A stretch of 64,000 bases of DNA from Bacilli bacterium (GTDB lineage Bacteria; Bacillota_I; Bacilli_A; RFN20; CAG-826), in assembly GCA_017468925.1 (NCBI GenBank), contig JAFUHI010000007.1, positions 62,001 through 126,000 on the forward strand, in the 5' to 3' direction. The first letter of the stretch is position 1. Every line of letters starts with the position of its first letter. The position numbers and the translations under genes are program-made. The notes beneath the pieces are model-generated. The model had not been told where the DNA came from. It saw only the letters and a program-made list of their open reading frames with translations, and ran no database searches. Positions 8,545 to 15,874 of the stretch are shown one piece after another.

Positions 8545-11235
8545 TTATTGACGATACAGATCAGCGTTGATTTCGCCGCTATCGATGGCTGCTTGCCACT
8601 CAGAATCGGTGTATTCGTATGTCATGTATCTGACACCACCGTAGCCGATTAATGGGATGTATTTCTCCGAGCCGAACTCAACTTTGTAAGAAGTTATAGA
8701 GGAGCTGGCGCGTGAGATGACTGGCAAGGTTGAGAAGGTGTTGAGGTAAGCGATCTCGAGGTTGGATAAGACATTGAGTCTTTGGTTATGCATCTTGGTG
8801 TATGCTTCCTGATATTCCTCATCGCTATCGAAATTGGCTCTATCTTCCTCGACTGATTCATTGAGCCAGCTATACCATCCAGAGATGGTTTTGGTTTCCT
8901 CGTTTCCATCTCCATCGCTATCGAAAGTGACGGTTAAGGTCTTGACTTGCTCAGTCATGCCATATTCGCAGTTGGAATCGAATTCGCTATCGCAATAGAC
9001 TTCCATGAGCCCCCAAGGATTCATCTGGGCGCCTCCCCAAGTGGAGAAGATGGTGTCATATGCGCCTTTTTTGGCGTTGTTGTAGTAATCTTCGTCCTGT
9101 TCCATCCAGAAGTCGAATTCCACTCCGGCTTTGGCTCCGATTGTATCGAAGGCGGATTTGAGGAAGTTATAGGAAGCGATGGTTGTGGTCGATTCCATGT
9201 TATAGACTTTCAAGTTGATGGCGATCTTTTGCCCTTCTTCGTAGTGGCCTGCTTTTTCGGATGCTTTTTCCTCCTGCAAGGCTTTCTTGAGGTATTCAAC
9301 CGCTAAAGCTTGGTTATAACCAATCGCGCTTTCTGGGAGGGCTGCTCCGTTTTCTTCATCGATTGTCTCGCCTCCTAAATGGGCATAGACCGATGGATAG
9401 ACGCTATTGCCTTGTGGGGTGTTTCTATAATATTCGCCAGACTCTACATCAGTGATATATAGATCGTTAAGAAGTCCGGTGAAGCCAGAGCTTCCAGCCG
9501 TGCATTGGGAAGCGAAATTCTTCCTGTCGATGCTAAGCGAGATAGCTTTTCTGAAGTTCTTGTTTGTGAAGATTGTCTTATTTCCTTGATGGTCGGCTGG
9601 GGCTTGCTCTTGTCTTTGTTTCAAGGCGTCCCAAGAGACGTTGAAGGAGAGTTTTTGGGTGTATGAAGTTGGGGTGTGCTGGACACGGCTGGAGTTGCCG
9701 TATTTCTTCATATCGTCCGCGTCGAGTTCGATATCATCGATCTTTCCGTTTTCGAACTGAAGCATCGCGGTCTTGTGATTGTCGTAGATCCAGGTGACAA
9801 GACGCTCAGTCTGGAATTGACCTTCATGCTTGCCATCAGTCCATCCATACCAGTTCTCATTCTTGACGATTTCGATATATTTGTTGCTCTGGAAAACAGA
9901 GAGTTTATATGGTCCATAGGACATATAATTCTCAGCGCCTCCAGTGCCGTATTTGGTCGCCTCTAAATCGCTGCCAGAGACTTTTCCGCGGAGTTTGTCA
10001 TAGAGGTCTGTTTTGACGATCCAGTTTCCGGTTAAGGAGAACTTCAAATCAGTCGTGGAGACTCTATTGGTCTGCTTCAAGATGAGACGGATTTTGTAAT
10101 CATCGACTTTCTTGATTCCGACTTTCTCCCAATCGACAACCGTATCATTATAGTATTTGCCGAATAATGGGAGTTTCCAGGCTTCTGCTTTTCTAGCGAA
10201 AGACGATGGGGAGCCTATGCCTTGGACAACGGTCAAGATATCTTCCTGCAAATCGTCCCAGTCATAGTCTTCTATCTCTTCCATGTCGGCTTTTTCGCCG
10301 CCTACAACTGTCAAAGGATGATCATAGAATTCATCATCTGGAATGGCGTAATCCCACATATTGGTGCCATCTTTATCTTCTTTGATGTCATCGACTTTTT
10401 CTACATCAGCCCAGTCGCTGTTCTTGTTTTCATCCCTCTGGATTCTTATAAGGGTTTTGCCGACTGCGTCATTGATTCTAGCCACGGCGTTTTCAACATC
10501 GTCTGAAATCCTCCTGCTTCTGCGGTTCAAGACGGTGTAGAAATTGGCGCTTGAAGCATCTAGGCCAGTGAAAACTGCCTCGGCATATGGGGTATAACCG
10601 CCTAAATTGATGTACCATCTTCCATCGGATTGGAAGTTTTCATCTTCCGGAATCATGTCAGCGTTTTTGGTAACGAATGAATAGGCTGGCTCGATAGAAT
10701 CGTTGCCTTGTTTGAAATATCCTTCGGCGTTTGCAAGGCTGACTGACCCTTTGTAGAAGGAATCGGCACGGTGGTTGATCAACTTCGGATCGAGAAGTCT
10801 CTTCATTGATTCAACGTATGTATCAGCATTGATAGGTGTGCCATCTTCCCATTTGGCATCTGGGTTAAGAGGGATATCATAGGCCACGCCATTAGGAAGG
10901 TTGACGGTCGCACGGTTGTAATAAAGCTCTTTTTCTTCCGGCGTCAATTCCTGGCTGACATCGATTGGCTCGCCGCTTGCCATCTCATTGATGAAGGCAA
11001 AGCCTGTTTTTGAGGCGTTGAAGCCTAGATCGTAGAGTCCCATTTCGGTAAAACCGATGACATAGCTATCATCTGATGTTTCCCAGTTATGGACGTTCCA
11101 TGTCTTTGGGTTGCTCGCCAAATAGGTGTTGTAGGTGTATTTGTAGGGGCTTGTTTCGCCTTGATTTTGGCATCCCGCCATCACCATCGTCCCTAAGGCA
11201 AGCGTTGATAAGACTAATAATTTGTTTTTCTTCAT
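8545..11235 (-). CDS. oppA: oligopeptide-binding lipoprotein OppA, enlarged
   Basis: 896 residues. Signal peptide MKKNKLLVLSTLALGTMVMAGC ends in lipobox MAGC, so the protein is anchored outside the membrane by Cys. Solute-binding family 5 features include NPDAKWEDGTPINADTYVES near residue 125 and FRKAISLSIDRKNFAS near 565. Usual OppA is about 550 residues; the extra sequence lies mainly between residues 190 and 400, parallel to the enlarged loop of OppC. First gene of the operon, with its own promoter and a ribosome site AAAGGAG. Confidence 0.93.
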   Translation of the reverse strand: MKKNKLLVLSTLALGTMVMAGCQNQGETSPYKYTYNTYLASNPKTWNVHNWETSDDSYVIGFTEMGLYDLGFNASKTGFAFINEMASGEPIDVSQELTPEEKELYYNRATVNLPNGVAYDIPLNPDAKWEDGTPINADTYVESMKRLLDPKLINHRADSFYKGSVSLANAEGYFKQGNDSIEPAYSFVTKNADMIPEDENFQSDGRWYINLGGYTPYAEAVFTGLDASSANFYTVLNRRSRRISDDVENAVARINDAVGKTLIRIQRDENKNSDWADVEKVDDIKEDKDGTNMWDYAIPDDEFYDHPLTVVGGEKADMEEIEDYDWDDLQEDILTVVQGIGSPSSFARKAEAWKLPLFGKYYNDTVVDWEKVGIKKVDDYKIRLILKQTNRVSTTDLKFSLTGNWIVKTDLYDKLRGKVSGSDLEATKYGTGGAENYMSYGPYKLSVFQSNKYIEIVKNENWYGWTDGKHEGQFQTERLVTWIYDNHKTAMLQFENGKIDDIELDADDMKKYGNSSRVQHTPTSYTQKLSFNVSWDALKQRQEQAPADHQGNKTIFTNKNFRKAISLSIDRKNFASQCTAGSSGFTGLLNDLYITDVESGEYYRNTPQGNSVYPSVYAHLGGETIDEENGAALPESAIGYNQALAVEYLKKALQEEKASEKAGHYEEGQKIAINLKVYNMESTTTIASYNFLKSAFDTIGAKAGVEFDFWMEQDEDYYNNAKKGAYDTIFSTWGGAQMNPWGLMEVYCDSEFDSNCEYGMTEQVKTLTVTFDSDGDGNEETKTISGWYSWLNESVEEDRANFDSDEEYQEAYTKMHNQRLNVLSNLEIAYLNTFSTLPVISRASSSITSYKVEFGSEKYIPLIGYGGVRYMTYEYTDSEWQAAIDSGEINADLYRQ

Positions 11236-11265
11236 ATCACGTTTCTCCTTTTTGCTCCAACCACG

Positions 11266-11277
11266 CGCATATATGCG
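11266..11277 (-). promoter_or_regulatory. 12-bp perfect palindrome in the oppA leader
   Basis: CGCATATATGCG lies between the oppA promoter and ribosome site. It could be an operator or a small hairpin; no known regulator can be named. Confidence 0.35.
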
Positions 11278-11293
11278 GAAGTTGTCAAACGCT

Positions 11294-11321
11294 ATTATGC
11301 CTTTAAGGGCATTTATGTCAA
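11294..11321 (-). promoter_or_regulatory. oppA operon promoter with palindromic spacer
   Basis: Minus strand: TTGACA, 16-nt spacer, CATAAT. The spacer and -10 edge contain the near-palindrome ATGCCCTTAAAGGCAT (11297-11312), a good position for a repressor operator. The regulator is unknown. Confidence 0.65.
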
Positions 11322-11341
11322 TGATTGTTTTTTCAAAATAA

Positions 11342-11365
11342 TAAAAAATCCCGTGTTTTCGGGAT
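11342..11365 (-). terminator. intrinsic terminator after the broken pdxK
   Basis: ATCCCG/CGGGAT stem with a 6-nt loop followed on the minus strand by TTTTTT. It isolates the opp operon from the upstream minus-strand pseudogene. Confidence 0.7.
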
Positions 11366-11385
11366 ATTTAATTTAAATATTTTTC

Positions 11386-12221
11386 TTATTTTTGCTTTAT
11401 CACTGTGCTTAAAAAGGCAATGTGAGGTTCAAAATAAGGGCCATATAGTAAGCCATTGTCGTTATTCTCAATCGTGGTTTTTATGGCTCTACATACATAT
11501 TCATGAGCGATTTCAATCGACTTTTGTAAAGAAAGGCCGTTTAAATACAACCCGATTAAAGCGCTTGAGAATAAATCTCCTGTCCCATGGTATTCGCCAG
11601 GGAGTTTCTCGTAGTTTAGGATGCCTTTCTTTCATTTTGAAACGAAGGCTATCGATATTTTCTTTTCCTCTAATTCGAATCCAGAAATGACGACGTCTCT
11701 TTTTCCTTCGCTTAATCTGTCTAGCAGGTGCAAGACATCGTCTTTTGAGACGTGATTCTCATCTAGCATTTTTTCGTCAGTCAAAAAACAGGCTTCCGTG
11801 ATGTTTGCCTTAATCAAATCCGCTAAAGAGATGAGGCGTTTCATCTCTAATATATGATTATTGTCGAACCCTTTATAAAGTTTTCCTTTATCCGCCATCG
11901 CTGAATCAACGAAGATAAATGATTTTTCTTTTCTTTCTTTGATTATTTGCTCGACTATCCTTACTTGCTTGGTGGAAAGATACCTGGTGTATATGCAATC
12001 AAATTGGTTCTTGTATTTATCCCATATGGAAGTGATTGGGATTATTTCTTCGCTTAAATCAGTAAATGTCCAGATTCATAGGCGGTGTGGTTGCTTAGAA
12101 TCGAAGAAGGAATGGCGACACATTCGATTCCACAGGCGGAAATGGTGGGCAAATCAATGGTTAAAGAGCATCTACCCATGCAAGAGAAGTCTTGGATTGT
12201 TAGTAATCTCTTTATTTCCAA
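11386..12221 (-). pseudogene. pyridoxal kinase (PdxK/PdxY-type) broken by a frameshift and an in-frame TGA
   Basis: Three conceptual pieces make one pyridoxal-kinase-like protein of about 279 residues. The N-terminus reads KRLLTIQDFSCMGRCSLTI (family motif TIQDISCFGKCS). After YESGH near 12060 a missing T in a T-run shifts the frame; the continuation reads FTDLSEEIIPI. The frame then runs to a TGA after FVSK near 11630, beyond which the same frame continues KKGILNYEKLPG, then EYHGTGDLFSSALIGLYL (catalytic GTGD motif) to TAA at 11386. The probable start is TTG near 12221. Because TGA is a stop elsewhere in the window, two independent lesions point to a decayed gene rather than recoding. Confidence 0.75.
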
Positions 12222-12275
12222 GCGATTTATTATAATAAGCAAAGATATTTTTTGTAGGAGTGTTATCATTTACCC

Positions 12276-13010
12276 ATGAAGAAAATTGATAGAAATGAAT
12301 TTCACCCTTCCTTCTTTAAAGGGTTAGCCCATCGAGGGCTGCACGATGAAAAAAGAACAGAGAACGGGATGGCCGCTTTCCAAAACGCGATAGACCATGG
12401 AGTGGCTTTTGAGCTTGATATCCACATAACGAAAGACGATGAATTAATTGTCTGCCACGACTCTGATTTGATTCGTACGACTGGAAAAGCAGGGATAATC
12501 GAGGAAATGACCTCGAAAGAAATAAGAGACAATTACCGTTTATTAGACGGAGGTGTAGTCCCCACCCTTCAAGAAGTCTTGGATTTAAACCAGGAAAGAT
12601 GCCTAATCGCCGTGGAATTAAAACCATATATGAACAAAAACAAGAGATTGGCGAAAAAGGCTAAAGAGGTTTTGAAACAAATAAAAGACCCAAAGAAGAT
12701 AACAATAATCTCTTTTGATCCTAGAGCTTTATTTTTCTTCGGCAAAGGGAGATTCACTAGAGGCCTTTTGTTAAGCATAACCAGGACTGATGTATATTCC
12801 TTTGTGAAATATTTCGATTACATTGATATCGGATATGAATTGCTCCATTACGCAAAGACAACCAAATACAAGAAAAAAGGCGGGATAGTGAATGTCTGGA
12901 CCATTCAAACCGACCAAGATCTAACATATGTAGGCGGATGGGTAGACACCATCACATTCCAATATTTAGATCCGAAGAAAGTCGAGGAAGCGATAAATGG
13001 AAAAAATTAA
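12276..13010 (+). CDS. glycerophosphodiester phosphodiesterase
   Basis: 244 residues, normal for cytosolic GDPD. LAHRGLHDEKRTENGMAAF near residue 12 carries the HRG and E-N catalytic region, FELDIHITKDDELIVCHD the metal-binding E-D pair and second histidine. It hydrolyses glycerophosphodiesters from lipid turnover to glycerol-3-phosphate and an alcohol. No signal peptide is visible, so it acts in the cytoplasm. No good ribosome site precedes the ATG. Overlaps the following esterase gene by 14 nt. Confidence 0.88.
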   Translation: MKKIDRNEFHPSFFKGLAHRGLHDEKRTENGMAAFQNAIDHGVAFELDIHITKDDELIVCHDSDLIRTTGKAGIIEEMTSKEIRDNYRLLDGGVVPTLQEVLDLNQERCLIAVELKPYMNKNKRLAKKAKEVLKQIKDPKKITIISFDPRALFFFGKGRFTRGLLLSITRTDVYSFVKYFDYIDIGYELLHYAKTTKYKKKGGIVNVWTIQTDQDLTYVGGWVDTITFQYLDPKKVEEAINGKN

Positions 13011-13929
13011 CGAAAATACACCGTATAAATTAGTCAACGAAAACAAGGAATTCGCCCCAATCAAAAAAGCATTTTTCTATTTAGATGAAAATGATAGAAG
13101 TTTTGATGATTTCACGGTTGGGGAAGCTTTAGCGCAAACCGGCTATACCGGAGAAAAACGCATAAAAAGAATAGTTGGCTATGTTAACGATGTGTTGGAG
13201 AAAAAGAATTTTTACCAGTTTGATAAAAATAGGCCATTTGTTGGAGTGTTTGACTATTCTATCCCCAACCCAAAAGGAACGATGATAATCGCACCTGGAG
13301 GAGGTTATTTCCATGTGTGCTGCAACGAAGAGGGGTTTGACACCGCGACTGAAGCGAACAAAAACGGATATAGCGCTTTTATAGTCAAATATGGTGTATA
13401 CCCTCATGCGAAATTCCCTGAGGCCCAGGACGATTTAGCCAATGCGATAAAATTCATCTACGATAAGAAAAACGGATTCGGTGTTACAGAAAACTATGAT
13501 GTCATCGGTTTTTCTGCCTCAGGTCATCTAGTTGGTTTATATGGAAGCAAAAAATATGGATATCTCCATTATGGATTAAAAAAACCAAGCCATTTAATCG
13601 TTGCCTATCCTGTCGTCACAATGGGTGAACACACCCACGAGGGAACTAGAGAGAACCTGCTTGGTCATCCCAACGATGAGAATTTATTAAAGGAATTATC
13701 GGTAGAAAATAATATCGATGGTGATTATCCTCCGACATTTGTTTGCCGTGGCGTTGATGATTTTGTAGTACCGACAATCAACTCGGATATTTTAGTCGAT
13801 ACCTTGAAAAAACATGGCGTTAGACATGAATATCTGATTGTTCCAGATACACATCACGGGTACGCCATGGCTTATGAAGCATCCAATTACAAATGGTTCC
13901 ATAAAGTCATAGAGTTTATAGAAAAATAA
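12997..13929 (+). CDS. alpha/beta hydrolase, acetyl-esterase-like
   Basis: 310 residues. IIAPGGGYFHVC near residue 100 is the oxyanion-hole GGG(Y) motif, GFSASGH near 170 the nucleophile elbow with Ser, VDDFVVP near 255 the acid, and DTHHGYAMA near 290 the catalytic His. This pattern matches esterase/acetyl-xylan-esterase-like lipases of Firmicutes. There is no signal peptide. The N-terminal ~95 residues are an uncommon addition of unknown role. Cotranscribed with the GDPD gene (14-nt overlap). Substrate unknown. Confidence 0.8.
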   Translation: MEKINENTPYKLVNENKEFAPIKKAFFYLDENDRSFDDFTVGEALAQTGYTGEKRIKRIVGYVNDVLEKKNFYQFDKNRPFVGVFDYSIPNPKGTMIIAPGGGYFHVCCNEEGFDTATEANKNGYSAFIVKYGVYPHAKFPEAQDDLANAIKFIYDKKNGFGVTENYDVIGFSASGHLVGLYGSKKYGYLHYGLKKPSHLIVAYPVVTMGEHTHEGTRENLLGHPNDENLLKELSVENNIDGDYPPTFVCRGVDDFVVPTINSDILVDTLKKHGVRHEYLIVPDTHHGYAMAYEASNYKWFHKVIEFIEK

Positions 13930-13930
13930 T

Positions 13931-15283
13931 ATGAGTGTCGTCTCTGCTTTCTTATTGCCACATTCTAGAGAAATCATTAGCGCAAGCGATGATGAGCAAA
14001 TCTCTTTAATACGTGGAAAATACGAAGAGATTGCGGATAGAATTGCAGAATTAAAACCAGACACGATAGTCGTTATTTCCGCCCACTCTGAGGCCTATAG
14101 CGATTATTTTCAAATCATTGAAGGCGAATTCTCCCAAAGCACCTTTGCCAAAGGAGAAAAGAACGAATTCACGGTGAATATCAAATATGACAAAGATCTG
14201 ATAAAGCGTATTTGCACCATCGCCAAAGACTCGCTCTTTCCCGCAGGAAGCGAAGGTAATCAAGATAGAACTTTAGATCATGGAGCCCTTGTTCCATTAA
14301 AATTCATTCAAGAAAAATACTCCGATTTCGAGGTTGTGCGTTGCAGCGTCAGCGGTTTATCCTTAGCGGAGCATTATCGCTTTGGGACAATTATCCAAAG
14401 GGCCACAAACGAATCGAAAAAGAAGGTTATTGTGATCGCTTCAGGCAATTTATCTCACATTGAGGAAACGAAAGGCAACAATGATTATGATGAGGTTTTG
14501 AAAAAAGATTTATCAAACGCCTCTTTTGGAGCGTTGCTTGAATACGACAAAGCCTTTTTGGACAAATCGAAACAATGCTCGCATAGAGTATTAAGCATTC
14601 TTGCAGGATGCCTTGATAAAACAAATGTCGATACTAGACTTATTCATTTTTCAACCTATAAAAATACAGGCTTATGTATATCGGAATTCGTTTTAGGGGC
14701 AAAAAATGAATCAAGATCATTCTTATCCTTATATTTAAATAAAGAGAGATTGAATGCAGCCACAAGAATTCAAAATGAGGATGAATTTGCTAAGTTGGCA
14801 CACGAGGCGATAGAATCACACATCACATATGGAAGAAGGATCAGCGTTCCTAGTGATATATCTTCATCATTGCTTTTAAGCAGCGCGGGTGTTTTCGTCT
14901 CCATTTACAAATTCGGTCAGCTTAGAGGATGCATAGGGACAATCAATCCGCAGGAAGCAAATCTCGCTGAAGAAATAATAAGCAATGCGATTGCCGCCGC
15001 AACCAAGGATAGAAGGTTCCCAGAAGTTTCCGTTGACGAATTTCCGTATCTTTACATTTACGTTGATGTGCTTAATCAACCTGAGCTGGTGAAAGATAAA
15101 AGCCTCCTTAATCCAGATGAATATGGAATCATCGTGAGCAAAGGAAGCAAGAGAGGAGTCCTTTTGCCTGGCGCTATTGGGATCGATTCAGTCGATATGC
15201 AAATCAACATCGCAAAAAGAAAAGCCTCCATTGGTTTGGATGAAGAGGCTGTGATTGAACGATTCACTATCAATCGTCACTAA
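13931..15283 (+). CDS. Memo-like/LigB-type domain fused to AMMECR1 (AmmeMemoRadiSam A/B-type)
   Basis: 450 residues. Residues 1-~255 look like the class III extradiol dioxygenase/Memo fold (FLLPHSRE, VVISAHSEAYSDY, LDHGALVPL). Residues ~270-450 are AMMECR1 (GVFVSIYKFGQLRGCIGT). In the AmmeMemoRadiSam set these two proteins accompany a radical SAM protein; no such gene is in the window. The molecular function is unknown. It follows the esterase by 1 nt and overlaps the convergent acetyltransferase gene by 4 nt. Confidence 0.82.
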   Translation: MSVVSAFLLPHSREIISASDDEQISLIRGKYEEIADRIAELKPDTIVVISAHSEAYSDYFQIIEGEFSQSTFAKGEKNEFTVNIKYDKDLIKRICTIAKDSLFPAGSEGNQDRTLDHGALVPLKFIQEKYSDFEVVRCSVSGLSLAEHYRFGTIIQRATNESKKKVIVIASGNLSHIEETKGNNDYDEVLKKDLSNASFGALLEYDKAFLDKSKQCSHRVLSILAGCLDKTNVDTRLIHFSTYKNTGLCISEFVLGAKNESRSFLSLYLNKERLNAATRIQNEDEFAKLAHEAIESHITYGRRISVPSDISSSLLLSSAGVFVSIYKFGQLRGCIGTINPQEANLAEEIISNAIAAATKDRRFPEVSVDEFPYLYIYVDVLNQPELVKDKSLLNPDEYGIIVSKGSKRGVLLPGAIGIDSVDMQINIAKRKASIGLDEEAVIERFTINRH

Positions 15284-15699
15284 TACATTTTTCTTTCGGT
15301 GAGGATGTAGAACTTATTATCGATTTCGTTCAATTCATCATCGATGCATCTAAAGTTGTTTTTCGAGAAGAAGGGGAGCAAAGTTGGTTCAACTAAGGCT
15401 CTCATTTTTCTTCCTCCGACAGTTTTTAGTTTTACCTGCCCATATTTGATTAAGTATGTTCCTACTTTTTGTAACCTATATTTTTCAACCACGCCAATCG
15501 AAGTGACTTCATAGGTCTCTGGATCAATCTTTCCCATCTCGATATACCCAAGCGGTGTCTCATCTAGAAATAAGACCAAATAATAACGGACAGTTGCCTC
15601 ATTAATCAAAGTGGGGAGTTTTGTTTCGCCAAAAATCTCTTTTCTGAGTTTCTTTATCGTCTCGTTTTCTTTTGTGTACACTTGATGGTTTATGGTCAT
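15280..15699 (-). CDS. GNAT-family N-acetyltransferase
   Basis: 139 residues. VTSIGVVEKYRLQKVGTYLIKY is GNAT motif A (the acetyl-CoA pyrophosphate loop, here R-L-Q-K-V-G). Substrate unknown. Convergent with the Memo-AMMECR1 gene. No ribosome site of note; its promoter must share the short region with the riboswitch gene on the other strand. Confidence 0.75.
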   Translation of the reverse strand: MTINHQVYTKENETIKKLRKEIFGETKLPTLINEATVRYYLVLFLDETPLGYIEMGKIDPETYEVTSIGVVEKYRLQKVGTYLIKYGQVKLKTVGGRKMRALVEPTLLPFFSKNNFRCIDDELNEIDNKFYILTERKMY

Positions 15700-15760
15700 A
15701 TAAAGATATTAATCTTTTTTATTGTTTTTCCAAAAAAGTTTTATCTATGTTAACATTACA

Positions 15761-15866
15761 CAGTGTAAAGGGGAGTAGCATCACATCTTCATTCGTCAAG
15801 ACGCCGCAAGGCCGGAGAGATGGGGCTTAGCCTAGCAAGACCTTTATCGACAATAGATAAAAGGAG
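15761..15866 (+). promoter_or_regulatory. yybP-ykoY (Mn2+) riboswitch with ribosome-site-sequestering stem
   Basis: The conserved 5' part AAAGGGGAGTAGCATCACA (from 15767) and 3' part GCCGGAGAGATGGGGC...GCAAGACCTTT match the yybP-ykoY consensus. P1 pairs TAAAGG (15766-15771) with CCTTTA (15841-15846). The same 3' strand, CCTTTATC, can pair instead with GATAAAAGG (15856-15864), which includes the ribosome site AAGGAG. Manganese binding would stabilise P1 and free the ribosome site, so a translational ON switch is inferred. Confidence 0.88.
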
Positions 15867-15874
15867 ACATCTGT

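Noticed and set aside
11386-12221. Reading the in-frame TGA of the kinase gene as Trp (Mycoplasma code) or selenocysteine
   Set aside because: TGA ends several intact genes here (for example at 1597, 44153, 45829 and 51612), Trp is TGG throughout, no SECIS-like context was seen, and the gene has a second lesion.
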